Assembly: GCF_040448675.1 (NCBI RefSeq)
Contig: NZ_CP159289.1
Coordinates: forward strand, 4,199,001-4,263,000
Length of the DNA stretch: 64,000 nucleotides
Direction: 5' to 3'
Source of the DNA: Dyadobacter sp. 676
GTDB lineage: Bacteria; Bacteroidota; Bacteroidia; Cytophagales; Spirosomataceae
The position numbers and the translations under genes are program-made. Under the pieces are notes generated by a model. The model did not search any database. It was not told where the DNA came from and saw only the letters and a list, made by a program, of their open reading frames with translations. Positions 27,697 to 36,782 of the stretch are shown one piece after another (the first letter of the stretch is position 1; each line of letters starts with the position of its first letter).

Positions 27697-28545
27697 ATGA
27701 ACCAGAAAGAAATCAAGGCATTGATATCCTTGCTTGATGACGAAGATCATGAAGTGAGCCAGCATGTTGAAGGGAAGATATTGTCGTTGGGAGGGACTGT
27801 GATACCTTTTCTGGAGACCGAATGGGAGGAAAGTTTCAACCCGATCGTACAGCGCAAAATCGAGGAGCTGATCCATGAATTGCAGCTCAGCATCATGATC
27901 GAACGGTTGCAGGCATGGAAAAACGGCGGCGGGCTCGACCTGCTGGAAGGCATGTGGATCATCGCTACTTACCATTACCCCGACCTTTCGATCGACAAGT
28001 TGAAAACCACCATTGAGCAGCTTTACTACGATATCTGGATACAGTTCCAGGAGGAAATGAATGCGGTGGACCAGATCAAACGCATCAATAGTATTTTCTT
28101 CGGACCGATGAATTTTGCCGCGAACACGAAGAACTTCCATTCGCCTACGAACTCGATGATCAATTCGGTGCTGGAAAGCCGGCGGGGAAATCCGATCACG
28201 TTGTGTGTAATTTATTTGTTGATCGCAAGGAAACTGGGCATGCCGGTTTACGGGGTGAATTTGCCGAACCTTTTTGTACTGACCTACAAGAGCGACAAAA
28301 CGCAGTTCTATATCAATGTATTCAATCGCGGGATCATCTTTTCCAAAACGGATATCGATCACTACATAGCACAGCTGAATATCAAATCGAAGGAGATATT
28401 CTACCAGCCTTGCACCAATCTGGAAATCGTGCAGCGCGTTTTGCGTAACCTGATCCTCTCATACGAAAAAACCAGCGAGCAGGATAAGATCAGGGAAATC
28501 GAAAAAATACTGAAATCGACGCTCGACGATACGCCGGAAAGCTAA
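27697..28545 (+). CDS. SirB1/transglutaminase-like protein
   Basis: A 282-residue cytoplasmic protein with the SirB1-type pattern: an N-terminal helical region, then a transglutaminase-like core around SMINSVLESRRGNPITLCVIYLLIAR (split here as SVLESRRGNPITLC), GMPVYGVNLP and FYINVFNRG. In the core the papain-like cysteine would be the Cys of ITLC. The role of this family is unknown. I chose the ATG at 27697 over a TTG at 27688. It is divergent from galE and convergent with the phosphopantetheinyl transferase with only 2 bp between stops. Confidence 0.75.
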   Translation: MNQKEIKALISLLDDEDHEVSQHVEGKILSLGGTVIPFLETEWEESFNPIVQRKIEELIHELQLSIMIERLQAWKNGGGLDLLEGMWIIATYHYPDLSIDKLKTTIEQLYYDIWIQFQEEMNAVDQIKRINSIFFGPMNFAANTKNFHSPTNSMINSVLESRRGNPITLCVIYLLIARKLGMPVYGVNLPNLFVLTYKSDKTQFYINVFNRGIIFSKTDIDHYIAQLNIKSKEIFYQPCTNLEIVQRVLRNLILSYEKTSEQDKIREIEKILKSTLDDTPES

Positions 28546-28547
28546 CC

Positions 28548-29177
28548 TCAGAGCGCGATGGCCAGGCAATGGCCGTCGAACCAGCGGATATGTATATTGG
28601 AAGGAACCACGATCTCTTCGTCGGTAAGCGTTCCCCGAAGGATCACGTCGGGATTTTCGAAAGGGCTTACGAAAATAGAATCCTTGAAACTGATCTTTTT
28701 CTTCCCGTAGAGTTTATATAGAGCTTCTTTCGCGCACCAGTACATGCAGAGGCGGTCCACATCGTCGCGCGCGTGGTCGTATTCGGGCGGGGAGAGGTAT
28801 TTTTTGGAAGTGCGCTGCAATTTCGGGTCGGTCTTTTCCATGTCGATGCCCACGGCGGCGGCGGGGTTAATGGCTACGGCCACAAATTCGGCGGTATGGG
28901 TAATGGAAATATGCGAGTCGTTGTCGATCAGGAACGCCTTGCCGTGTTCGTCCTTGTGAATGCCCAGGTAATTAATGCCAAACTGCTCTGCCAGGGTCTT
29001 GATCAGCATCCGGCTGGCGAGCCATTCACGTTTCTTTTGCGGGTGGGATATCCTGGCGAGCTCTTGCTGGTCAAAGCCGTTGCCCAGCGCATTTTGGAGT
29101 TCCGCTTCGGTTTCCGTCAGTTTCCAGAGCAGCAATGTGCTGGTATCTTCGATCTTTTCGGAATGAACGAGGGGCAT
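28548..29177 (-). CDS. 4'-phosphopantetheinyl transferase (Sfp-like)
   Basis: It transfers 4'-phosphopantetheine from CoA to a serine of acyl or peptidyl carrier proteins. The 209-residue protein has SHP near residue 45, the H-x-A-x-F basic-site SITHTAEFV, the metal motif GIDMEK, and the second motif WCAKEALYKLYGKK. The ATG at 29177 was chosen since upstream sequence in the same frame overlaps the divergent WD40 gene. Carrier-protein partners are not in the window. Confidence 0.88.
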   Translation of the reverse strand: MPLVHSEKIEDTSTLLLWKLTETEAELQNALGNGFDQQELARISHPQKKREWLASRMLIKTLAEQFGINYLGIHKDEHGKAFLIDNDSHISITHTAEFVAVAINPAAAVGIDMEKTDPKLQRTSKKYLSPPEYDHARDDVDRLCMYWCAKEALYKLYGKKKISFKDSIFVSPFENPDVILRGTLTDEEIVVPSNIHIRWFDGHCLAIAL

Positions 29178-29207
29178 GGTAATACTGTTTGCTACAAAAA
29201 TATCGAT

Positions 29208-30107
29208 ATGAATATTCGCAAAGTAGATACTTTTTCCGGTCATAGGGACAGTGTTTATACAATTATTTCTGACGGAACCGGCCACGGCTTTTATTCGGCG
29301 GGCGCCGATGGTTTTGTCATTCAATGGGACCTGCAAAAACCCGATCTCGGCAAGCTGGTCGCACGCGCAGGCACATCCGTATACGCGCTCGCATTGCACG
29401 AAGGCAGCGATTCGCTCTGGATAGGGCAGAATTTCGAGGGGATCCAGGTTTTGAATATCCGGGAAAATGCGGTTGAAAAAACTTCGAAAATCACGAATGC
29501 GGCGATTTTCGACATCCGGTTTGCAGGCGACAAGGCGCTCGTCGCTTTGGGCGACGGCGTGGTGGTGGTAATGGACGTTCCGTCATTTGCCGTTCAGAAA
29601 CACATCAAAATCGCGACCAAAAGCGTACGCAGTATTGCGGTAAATATCGAAACCGGCGAATTTGCCACCGGCGACAGCGACTGCAACGTCCATATCTTCG
29701 ATCTGAACGGCTTTAAATTAAAAAAGACGATTCAGGCGCATACAAACTCGGTGTTTTCCGTTAAGTATTCACCGGACGGCAAATACCTCTTTACCACCGG
29801 GCGGGACGCGCACCTGAAAATCTGGGACGTCAACGATGCATACGGCATCGTCTCCGACATCCCCGCGCATATGTACGCGATCAACGACATTACGTTCAGT
29901 CCCGATCGCTCCCTCTTCGCTACTTGCAGCATGGACAAATCCATTAAATTATGGGATGCGGCCACTTTTAAGCTGAAAAAAATTATCGATCGGGCACGTC
30001 ATGCGGGCCATGGAACGTCGGTTAACAAACTGTTCTGGACCGACTTTGAGAACCAGTTGGTTTCCTGCAGCGACGACCGTATGATCTCGGTTTGGGAGGT
30101 GGCGTGA
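29208..30107 (+). CDS. WD40 repeat protein
   Basis: A 299-residue protein made of about six to seven WD40 repeats, clearest in the C-terminal half (HTNSVFSVKYSPDG...LKIWDV, MYAINDITFSPD...IKLWDA, LVSCSDDRMISVWEV). It lacks a signal peptide, so it is cytoplasmic and probably a scaffold. The start at 29208 lies only 30 bp from the divergent phosphopantetheinyl transferase start. No enzymatic domain is visible. Confidence 0.88.
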   Translation: MNIRKVDTFSGHRDSVYTIISDGTGHGFYSAGADGFVIQWDLQKPDLGKLVARAGTSVYALALHEGSDSLWIGQNFEGIQVLNIRENAVEKTSKITNAAIFDIRFAGDKALVALGDGVVVVMDVPSFAVQKHIKIATKSVRSIAVNIETGEFATGDSDCNVHIFDLNGFKLKKTIQAHTNSVFSVKYSPDGKYLFTTGRDAHLKIWDVNDAYGIVSDIPAHMYAINDITFSPDRSLFATCSMDKSIKLWDAATFKLKKIIDRARHAGHGTSVNKLFWTDFENQLVSCSDDRMISVWEVA

Positions 30108-30214
30108 GCCAATACTTATAATATGGTAATGTTGGTAAATACTTTGAAAAATGAATCATATATCTTTAACTTACACGACCGTTTTTAACCAGGCATCAAA
30201 GCACAGAATGCATC

Positions 30215-31237
30215 ATGAAAATATCCGCTATTGAGATACGCAAGCACACTTTTGAAAAGATTTTCAGAGGTTATGACCCGGACGAAGTAGATGCTTTCCT
30301 GAACTCTTTGTCTCAGGAATGGGAGCGGTTTTCAAGCGAAAACAACTTGCTGAAGATGCAGCTGGAATACGCGGAGAAGGAATTGGCGAAGTTGAAAGAT
30401 ATCGAATCGACCCTTTTCAGAACCCTGAAAGCAGCGGAGGATACCAGCAAGTTAATCGAGAAAGAAGCCAACGAAAATGCGGAAAAACGAATAGAAGAAT
30501 CGCGTTCGGCGGCGAATGAACTGGTGGCGGAAGCGGAACAGCGGACGAACCTGATCATCAGGCAGACGGAGGAGCGGCTGGCGAAGTTCAAGGAAGAATT
30601 TGTACAGGAGGTGAAGATCCAGGAACGCGATTTCCGGGCTATCGAAAACTTCCGCGATAACCTTATCGTGCAGCTCAGCTCGCTCGCGAACAGCGCGCTG
30701 GAAACCGTTGAACGTTTCGAGCAGAAATACGACAAAGAATCGGTCCTCAACAAAATGGAGGACATTAAAAAGCATATCGCGGAAATCGAAATTCCGAAGA
30801 AAATCACATTCCAGCCACCTGTGAAAATGGAGGTGGAAGAAACGCCTGCGGAACCCGAGGCGCAGGTGGTGTTGCAGGACGACAAGCCGGAGGTGGTCTT
30901 TGAAGTAGCGGCAGAACAGGAGCCTGAACCGCAAGCGGTTTTTGAAGTAGATCCTGAACTGCCCGAGGTCGTTGAGCCGGAAGCGGAAATATCGCCCGTC
31001 GCGGCAACGCAGGAACCCGAGCCGGTACCTGCTCCCGAGCCAGTCCGTGAAGAACCGGTTGCCTTCAACAGACCGAGGCAAACGCAGAAAAGTGCTGCCG
31101 AAGAGGCCGAAGAGGTGCTCGCTGAAATGCATCGCGTGGCGGAGAAGGCCAGGGATTCTTCGACGGGGATTAACCGGCCGAGAGAAAACAGCCAGCCAAA
31201 AAAATCGGGCGGCGGTTCATTTTTTGATCAAATCTAG
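30215..31237 (+). CDS. DivIVA-domain coiled-coil protein
   Basis: A 340-residue protein. The first ~60 residues are a DivIVA N-terminal domain (EIRKHTFEKIFRGYDPDEVDAFL), followed by a long coiled coil to about residue 195, then a Pro/Glu/Val-rich acidic tail and a short basic end with KKSGGGSFFDQI. DivIVA proteins sense curved membrane and organise poles or septa in Gram-positives; their role in Bacteroidota is not settled. folB follows after 9 bp in the same frame. Confidence 0.85.
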   Translation: MKISAIEIRKHTFEKIFRGYDPDEVDAFLNSLSQEWERFSSENNLLKMQLEYAEKELAKLKDIESTLFRTLKAAEDTSKLIEKEANENAEKRIEESRSAANELVAEAEQRTNLIIRQTEERLAKFKEEFVQEVKIQERDFRAIENFRDNLIVQLSSLANSALETVERFEQKYDKESVLNKMEDIKKHIAEIEIPKKITFQPPVKMEVEETPAEPEAQVVLQDDKPEVVFEVAAEQEPEPQAVFEVDPELPEVVEPEAEISPVAATQEPEPVPAPEPVREEPVAFNRPRQTQKSAAEEAEEVLAEMHRVAEKARDSSTGINRPRENSQPKKSGGGSFFDQI

Positions 31238-31246
31238 CAACCACCA

Positions 31247-31597
31247 TTGGGAACGATCAGTCTCGAAGGACTCGAATTTTTTGCTTACCACGGCTATTAT
31301 CCCGAAGAACAACGCATCGGAAACAAGTATGCCCTGGATATTACCATTACCACCGACTTTTTTCGTGCCGCCCAGCACGATAAGCTGAGTGAGACCGTCA
31401 ATTACGAAACCATTTACCAGCTCACGGCTAAGGTCATGAAAGAGCCGGCCAGGCTTTTGGAACATATTGGTTTTAATGTAATCGAGAAAATCCGGGAGCA
31501 TTACCCGACGGTCGAGAAAATCACTGTGAAAGTCTCGAAATTCAACCCGCCGATAGGAGGGGTTTGTACCCGGGCGGTGATCACAATGGAAGGATAA
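31247..31597 (+). CDS. folB: Dihydroneopterin aldolase
   Basis: FolB cleaves dihydroneopterin to 6-hydroxymethyl-dihydropterin in folate synthesis. The 116-residue protein shows LEGLEFFAYHGYYPEEQRIG, with the family Tyr/His/Gly site, and a typical C-terminal PPIGGV. The only available initiator is a TTG at 31247, 9 bp after the stop of the DivIVA gene and in the same frame, so folB probably depends on translation of its neighbour. It ends before an inverted-repeat element. Confidence 0.9.
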   Translation: MGTISLEGLEFFAYHGYYPEEQRIGNKYALDITITTDFFRAAQHDKLSETVNYETIYQLTAKVMKEPARLLEHIGFNVIEKIREHYPTVEKITVKVSKFNPPIGGVCTRAVITMEG

Positions 31598-31600
31598 CTT

Positions 31601-31691
31601 TGTCACGCTGAGCGCACCGGGCCGCCGGAGCAGTCGAAGCGCATGTACGATGTTACGGTACCGACTGCCTTCGACTGCGCTCAGGCTGACA
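31601..31691. repeat. Long inverted-repeat intergenic element, copy 2
   Basis: Right arm 31668-31691 matches the right arm of copy 1 (15656-15679) almost base for base. The left arm starts TGTCACGCTGAGCG at 31601 and is interrupted by a ~16-bp GC-rich insertion before AGTCGAAGC. It again fills a gap between convergent genes (folB and the dehydrogenase). Confidence 0.75.
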
Positions 31692-31708
31692 TTAATCAGC
31701 GTGGCATT

Positions 31709-32920
31709 TTAGTATTCGTGGGGAAGCTCGATGTTCACCGCTTCATGCCATGGCAAGCCGTGAATATTCAGCAATTCCATGAAAGGATCCGGGTTCAGTT
31801 CTTCTACATTATAAACGCCCGGCTTCATCCACTCGTCGTTCGTCAGCATCAGCATTGCGCCGATCATCGCGGGAACGCCGGTCGTGTAGCTCACAGCCTG
31901 CGCGCGCACCTCACGGTAGCATTCGGCATGATCGCAGTTGTTCCAAACATAATAGGTCTTTTCTTCACCGTCCTTGATACCCTTGATCTGGCAACCAATG
32001 GACGTCTGGCCGGAATAGTTCTCGCCCAAAGTATCGGGCGCAGGCAATACCGCTTTCAGGAATTCGAGGGGAACGATGTCGATACCGTTGAATTTGATCG
32101 GCTGGATGCTTGTCATACCTACATTTTGCAGCACGTTCAAATGCGTAATGTAGGCCTGTCCGAAAGTCATCCAGAAACGAGCGCGTTTCAGCGTAGGGAA
32201 GTTTTTCACGAGCGATTCGAGTTCTTCGTGGTAAAGCACGTAGCTCTCTTTCGGGCCGATGCCGGGGTAATCGATCGGTTTATGGATGGACATCGCGGGG
32301 ATTTCGACCCATTCGCCGTTTTCCCAATAGCGGCCCGGCTGGGTGATCTCGCGGATGTTGATTTCAGGGTTGAAGTTCGTCGCGAATGCCTTGCCGTGAT
32401 CGCCCGCGTTACAATCGATGATGTCCAGGTAATGCATTTCGTCGAAATGGTGCTTGGCGGCGTAGGCGGTGAAGACTTGTGTAGCGCCCGGGTCGAAACC
32501 ACAGCCGAGGACGGCCATCAGACCCGCCTCTTTGAAGCGTTCCTGGTAAGCCCATTGCCAGCTGTATTCGAATTTCGCAACGTCTTTCGGTTCGTAATTG
32601 GCGGTATCCAGGTAATGCACGCCGGTTTCCAGGCAGGCCTCCATGATCGTCAGATCCTGGTAAGGCAGCGCCACATTGATAAGCACTTTGGGCTGGAAAC
32701 GCTTGATAAGCAACACCGTTTCGGCCACGATATCGGCATCCACCTGTGCGGTCTGGATGGTTACCCCGTGCATTTCCTTGATTTCGGCTGCTATTTTATC
32801 ACATTTCGCCTTGGTGCGGCTGGCGAGCATTATTTCGGTGAAAACATTGCTGTTCAATGCGCATTTGTGTGCCACGACACTACCGACACCGCCTGCGCCA
32901 ATGATAAGAACCTTGGACAT
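31709..32920 (-). CDS. Saccharopine dehydrogenase-family protein, likely carboxynorspermidine synthase
   Basis: A 403-residue protein with an N-terminal Rossmann fold (VLIIGAGGVGSVVAHKCA) and a saccharopine-dehydrogenase C-terminal domain. Length and pattern (LGCGFDPGATQVFTAYAAKH, CNAGDHG) match carboxynorspermidine synthase, which condenses aspartate-semialdehyde and a diamine in an alternative polyamine pathway common in Bacteroidota. A lysine-pathway saccharopine dehydrogenase is less likely but cannot be excluded without comparison. It is cytoplasmic and stands alone. Confidence 0.85.
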   Translation of the reverse strand: MSKVLIIGAGGVGSVVAHKCALNSNVFTEIMLASRTKAKCDKIAAEIKEMHGVTIQTAQVDADIVAETVLLIKRFQPKVLINVALPYQDLTIMEACLETGVHYLDTANYEPKDVAKFEYSWQWAYQERFKEAGLMAVLGCGFDPGATQVFTAYAAKHHFDEMHYLDIIDCNAGDHGKAFATNFNPEINIREITQPGRYWENGEWVEIPAMSIHKPIDYPGIGPKESYVLYHEELESLVKNFPTLKRARFWMTFGQAYITHLNVLQNVGMTSIQPIKFNGIDIVPLEFLKAVLPAPDTLGENYSGQTSIGCQIKGIKDGEEKTYYVWNNCDHAECYREVRAQAVSYTTGVPAMIGAMLMLTNDEWMKPGVYNVEELNPDPFMELLNIHGLPWHEAVNIELPHEY

Positions 32921-32968
32921 TTTAATAGTTTTAAATTTCCGGCAAAGATAGGACGGCCGGTCAATTTT

Positions 32969-34159
32969 TCAATTTAAATTTCCGTTAACCACCTTCATCA
33001 CTTTGCCCTGGCCGTAATTCAGATAGTACACTTCCCCGCTGATATCCTGCCCGAAAGACGAGATATTTCCCTTGCCTTCCATGATCAGCGTGTTGCTTTT
33101 GCGGGTGTCGCCGTCGAGTTCGAGTGCCCAGATACGCCCGCTGATGTAATCGCCGTAAATGTACTTGCCCGCCAGTGCCGGAATGGCTGCTCCGCGATAT
33201 ACATAACCACCGGTAATAGAGCGGTCGCCATCATTCTGATCGTAGTCGTGTACGGGGTCGATAAGCCCCTCGGCATTGCAGTTGGAAGACGGGTTGTAGC
33301 AATCGACGCCTTCTTTCATGCGCCAGCCGTAGTTACCACCTTTGACGATGATGTCGATCTCTTCCCGCTCATTCTGACCTACATCGCCTGCGAAGAGCTT
33401 ATCGCCACCCATGTCGAAACTAATACGCCAGGGGTTACGAAGGCCGTAAGCATAGATTTCGGGTAGATTGCCCGTAGTGCCGGCCACGAACGGGTTGTCG
33501 GCCGGGATGCTGTAATTACCTTTTGCCTTTCCGTTCACATCTACGCGCAGTATTTTGCCCAGGTAACTTTTCAGGTTCTGTGCATTGTTCTGCGGATCGC
33601 CACCGCTACCGCCATCGCCGGTGGCAATGTAGAGGTATCCGTCCCTGCCAAACTGCATAGAGCCGCCATTGTGATTATCGTAAGGTTGGTTGAACGTGAA
33701 TAAAACAGCTTCGCTATTCGGATCGGCCTGCGTGGGACTGGTGGCTTTGTAACGCGCTATGACGGTTTTCAAAGGTGTACCGGAAGTGTAATTGACGAAG
33801 AAGTAGCCATTGGTTTTGAAGTCCGGGTGAAATGCCAGGCCTAGTAAACCACGCTCACCACCCGATCGTACCTTGCTATTAATATCCAGAAAAGTGGCGC
33901 TGGAAGAGACATTTTCAGCATTGGAAAACACTTTGATCACGCCACCTTGCTCGACGACGAAAAACCGGCTGCTATCACCGGGAGCCTGAACGAGGTCTAC
34001 CGGCTGGCTGAATGTCAGTGCGGGGAAAACATCTTTGGAATCAATGGTATGCTCCGGAAGTTCAGGGTCATCGGGCGTTTCGGGATCATCGGATTTGCAG
34101 GCGAATACCGCAACGGCAAATGCGAGATGAATGAGCGTGAGGCGAAGTATGGCTTTCAT
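32969..34159 (-). CDS. PQQ-type sugar (glucose/sorbosone) dehydrogenase, lipoprotein
   Basis: A 396-residue lipoprotein (lipobox AVFACK near residue 21) with a soluble glucose dehydrogenase-like six-bladed beta propeller. Family motifs visible are GGERGLLGLAFHPDF, DNHNGGSMQFGRDGYLYIATGDGG, GLRNPWRISFD and GDVGQNEREEID. These enzymes oxidise sugars with PQQ in the periplasm; PQQ binding here is inferred. It is 63 bp after eboF on the same strand and could share its transcript. Confidence 0.88.
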   Translation of the reverse strand: MKAILRLTLIHLAFAVAVFACKSDDPETPDDPELPEHTIDSKDVFPALTFSQPVDLVQAPGDSSRFFVVEQGGVIKVFSNAENVSSSATFLDINSKVRSGGERGLLGLAFHPDFKTNGYFFVNYTSGTPLKTVIARYKATSPTQADPNSEAVLFTFNQPYDNHNGGSMQFGRDGYLYIATGDGGSGGDPQNNAQNLKSYLGKILRVDVNGKAKGNYSIPADNPFVAGTTGNLPEIYAYGLRNPWRISFDMGGDKLFAGDVGQNEREEIDIIVKGGNYGWRMKEGVDCYNPSSNCNAEGLIDPVHDYDQNDGDRSITGGYVYRGAAIPALAGKYIYGDYISGRIWALELDGDTRKSNTLIMEGKGNISSFGQDISGEVYYLNYGQGKVMKVVNGNLN

Positions 34160-34222
34160 GAGGTCGTAGTAGTAAGTTTCTACAACAACGTCATGAAAGC
34201 CTGTTTGTTTTTGGAACGGGTT

Positions 34223-35587
34223 TTAAATCAGGTGTTTCCAGATTACGTCATAGACATCCACCGCTTCCAGTTCCGGCTTTTCAGCAGGCTGGTCGGTGAC
34301 GATAACCGGGTAATATTCTTTGGGAATGTTAATGCTGCCATGTGAGCCTTTTACCAATGTGGCATCTAATGGGATCACGTCCATCAAGTATCTGAATCCA
34401 AGCAGTTTTCGCGCTAACTTGTAGCCCGCCCGCAGCTTAATCAATGGATTTTTCGGGTCCATAAACATCTCCACCGGATCGTAACCCGGCTTACGGTGAA
34501 TGTCCACCAAATGCGCGTAATCAGGTGCTTTGGCGTCGTCTATCCAGTAATAGTAGGTAAACCAGCTGTCGGGTTTGGCTACAACTACAATGTCGCCGGA
34601 GCGTTCATGATCGATGTGATAGTCTTTCTGAGCTGATTTATCGAGTACCAGATCAATGCCGGGCGTCTGCTTCAAGACCTGCATCACCCGCTCTTTCACG
34701 GAAGGGTCATTGAGGTAAACATGCGCGATCTGATGATCGGAAACGGCGAATGCTTTGGAAGCACCCGCGTCGAGCAGCTCGTACCAGCGTTCCACGCGCA
34801 CGGAAATCAGGCCTTCGTTGCGGAGAATGCGGTTGATATGGATCGGGTTATCCACTGCGTTGATACCATATTCCGAAAGCAGGATGATCTTCGAATTGCG
34901 CGCTTCGTAGAATTGAATGAGATCTTTGACAACGTTATCGATTTCATTCAGATCCTTGCTGATCTTCGAAAAATCCGGCCCGAATTTTTGCAGACAATAA
35001 TCCAGATGCGGCAGGTAAATGAGCGTCAGCGTGGGGTTGTGCTTTCTCTCGACCGACATCGAAGCGTCGGCGATCCAGCGGGTGGATTTGATGTTCGCAT
35101 TCGGTCCCCAGAAATTGAACAGCGGGAACTGGCCGAGTTCGGCTTGCAGTTCGTCGCGCAGCTCGGGCGGATAGGAGTAGCAGTCGGGGGCTTTTACGCC
35201 ATCGGCATGGTATTGCGGGCGGGGCGTTACTGACCAGTCGGCGGTGGAGTACATATTATACCACCAGAACATCTTCGAAACGGTAAAATTCGGGTCTACT
35301 TTCCGTGCATTATCCCAAATCTTGTCGCCCTGCACGAGTTTGTTGGACTGTTTCCAGAATTTGATCTCCGAATCCTCACGATCGTACCAGCCATTGCCTA
35401 CGATGCCGTTCTCGGCGGGCCACTTGCCGGTCACATAAGTGCTTTGGGAAGTAGTAGTAACGGCCGGAAGCACCGGTTTAATGGGCGTCAAATGGCGTTT
35501 TTTGACATAAGCATCCAGAAACGGCGTATGCTCGCCGATCAGGTTGGCGCTTAGGCCTACAATATCTATAACTACGGTTTTATTCAT
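34223..35587 (-). CDS. eboF: EboF: alkaline phosphatase/nucleotide pyrophosphatase-family protein
   Basis: A 454-residue protein of the alkaline phosphatase superfamily (type I phosphodiesterase/nucleotide pyrophosphatase). The N-terminal VVIDIVGLSANLIGEHTP and TTTSQSTYVTGKWPAENGIVGNGWYD carry the nucleophile and metal-site pattern. The C-terminal DHERSGDIVVVAKPDSWF also fits the family. In ebo clusters this gene is the last, as here. It overlaps the eboE stop by 8 bp. The substrate is unknown. Confidence 0.85.
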   Translation of the reverse strand: MNKTVVIDIVGLSANLIGEHTPFLDAYVKKRHLTPIKPVLPAVTTTSQSTYVTGKWPAENGIVGNGWYDREDSEIKFWKQSNKLVQGDKIWDNARKVDPNFTVSKMFWWYNMYSTADWSVTPRPQYHADGVKAPDCYSYPPELRDELQAELGQFPLFNFWGPNANIKSTRWIADASMSVERKHNPTLTLIYLPHLDYCLQKFGPDFSKISKDLNEIDNVVKDLIQFYEARNSKIILLSEYGINAVDNPIHINRILRNEGLISVRVERWYELLDAGASKAFAVSDHQIAHVYLNDPSVKERVMQVLKQTPGIDLVLDKSAQKDYHIDHERSGDIVVVAKPDSWFTYYYWIDDAKAPDYAHLVDIHRKPGYDPVEMFMDPKNPLIKLRAGYKLARKLLGFRYLMDVIPLDATLVKGSHGSINIPKEYYPVIVTDQPAEKPELEAVDVYDVIWKHLI

Positions 35588-36782
35588 AATTCAAAACTTT
35601 CTTCACCCATTCTAGCTCGCGCACGATGGATTCGCCGATCGGTTTTTGCATGTCTTCCGGCAATACTCCCCAGGTATAGGTTTCCACTTCCAGATAGGCC
35701 GAGAATGGGTTCTCTTTTTGCAATGCCAATGTTTGGACAATATCCCCCTGGGTAGAATCGAGCACGCCGTAGGTATTCACAAACAGCGGAACGTGGAAAT
35801 GCACGCGCCATTCTTCGTGGGTTTCGTCCCAGTCGGTCAATGCTTCCCGTAAATCAGGATAATGCGTAAAATGGCCGTCGTTGTGGCGGACTACCACCTG
35901 GTGCAGGTACACCGGCTCGTCGAAGGTTTCGATAGCCTTGCGTTTTACCTCTTTTTCACTCGTATAATTCACTTTCAAAGCCGAACTTATCTGAATGCGG
36001 CCGACCTGAATGCCATATTCATTGAGCGAATCGAGAATATCTTCCGGTTTTTCGAAACCAACCGCGGCATGGCAAATGTCGTAGCACAGCTGGATGTGTT
36101 TCAAAATCAGCGATTGCGCGGCTTCGCCGTCGATACCGTATTTTTCTACCAAATAAATAGTGCCTTTCGGAAGCAGCACATTAGTATACCACGTCACGAA
36201 ATCTTCGGTATTGTCGAGAATACCGTCGGGCTCGGGCTCGATGTCCAGATGCAGGAATTTGCCGGTTTCCTTTTCGATGCGGATCAGTTCGTCGAGCAGT
36301 TCCAGGATGTGATCGGTGGCCTTTTCGGTGGCCTGTTGCTTTTCAGCCTCGGTTTTCCACCAAAGCCGGTAGGACAATGGGGGCGTAGACACGCCACCGT
36401 GCATATCGGCGGGCAGCAATGCGGCCAGGATGTTGAAAAGGCGTTTGGTGTATGCGAGGCGGTCGGCGGTGGTCCAGTCGGGTGTATGCACGTCGTCCTT
36501 CACGCGGGTGTTGTGGAAACCGCCGTAAGGGAAGCCGTTGATCACGAATACATAAATACCATGTCCGGCAAGCCACGTTTTGAATTCCCGCAAAACCTCC
36601 GGTTTGCTGAGTTCTATAGACGCTTCATTTGCTACTCGCAGGCCCAGCCCGAAAGGCTTGCCGGGCGCGAGCTGCTCGCGGATGTAAGGAATGCTCTCGC
36701 GCAGCGACCGGAAATGGTCTTCCCATTTCTCGCCGGGATGTATATTGCTGCAATAGGTAAGGTGTCCGTAAGGCGTGATCAT
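35580..36782 (-). CDS. eboE: EboE: TIM-barrel metabolite traffic protein
   Basis: A 400-residue protein with a xylose isomerase-like TIM barrel. The pattern LTYCSNIHPGEKWEDHFRSL at the start and FLHLDIEPEPDGILDN in the middle is characteristic of EboE. Family literature attributes ebo genes to the export of secondary metabolites to the periplasm, with the molecular role of EboE unknown. Its start overlaps the eboD stop (ATGA), so the two are coupled. Confidence 0.88.
   Translation of the reverse strand: MITPYGHLTYCSNIHPGEKWEDHFRSLRESIPYIREQLAPGKPFGLGLRVANEASIELSKPEVLREFKTWLAGHGIYVFVINGFPYGGFHNTRVKDDVHTPDWTTADRLAYTKRLFNILAALLPADMHGGVSTPPLSYRLWWKTEAEKQQATEKATDHILELLDELIRIEKETGKFLHLDIEPEPDGILDNTEDFVTWYTNVLLPKGTIYLVEKYGIDGEAAQSLILKHIQLCYDICHAAVGFEKPEDILDSLNEYGIQVGRIQISSALKVNYTSEKEVKRKAIETFDEPVYLHQVVVRHNDGHFTHYPDLREALTDWDETHEEWRVHFHVPLFVNTYGVLDSTQGDIVQTLALQKENPFSAYLEVETYTWGVLPEDMQKPIGESIVRELEWVKKVLNYE

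Noticed and set aside
28773..29207. N-terminal extension of the WD40 frame
   Set aside because: This part overlaps the phosphopantetheinyl transferase on the other strand and has no repeat pattern; the repeats start after the ATG at 29208.
31643..32977. 444-codon frame antisense to the saccharopine-type dehydrogenase
   Set aside because: It mirrors the real gene on the other strand, has no recognisable domain, and runs through an inverted-repeat element. Long shadow frames are common at this base composition.
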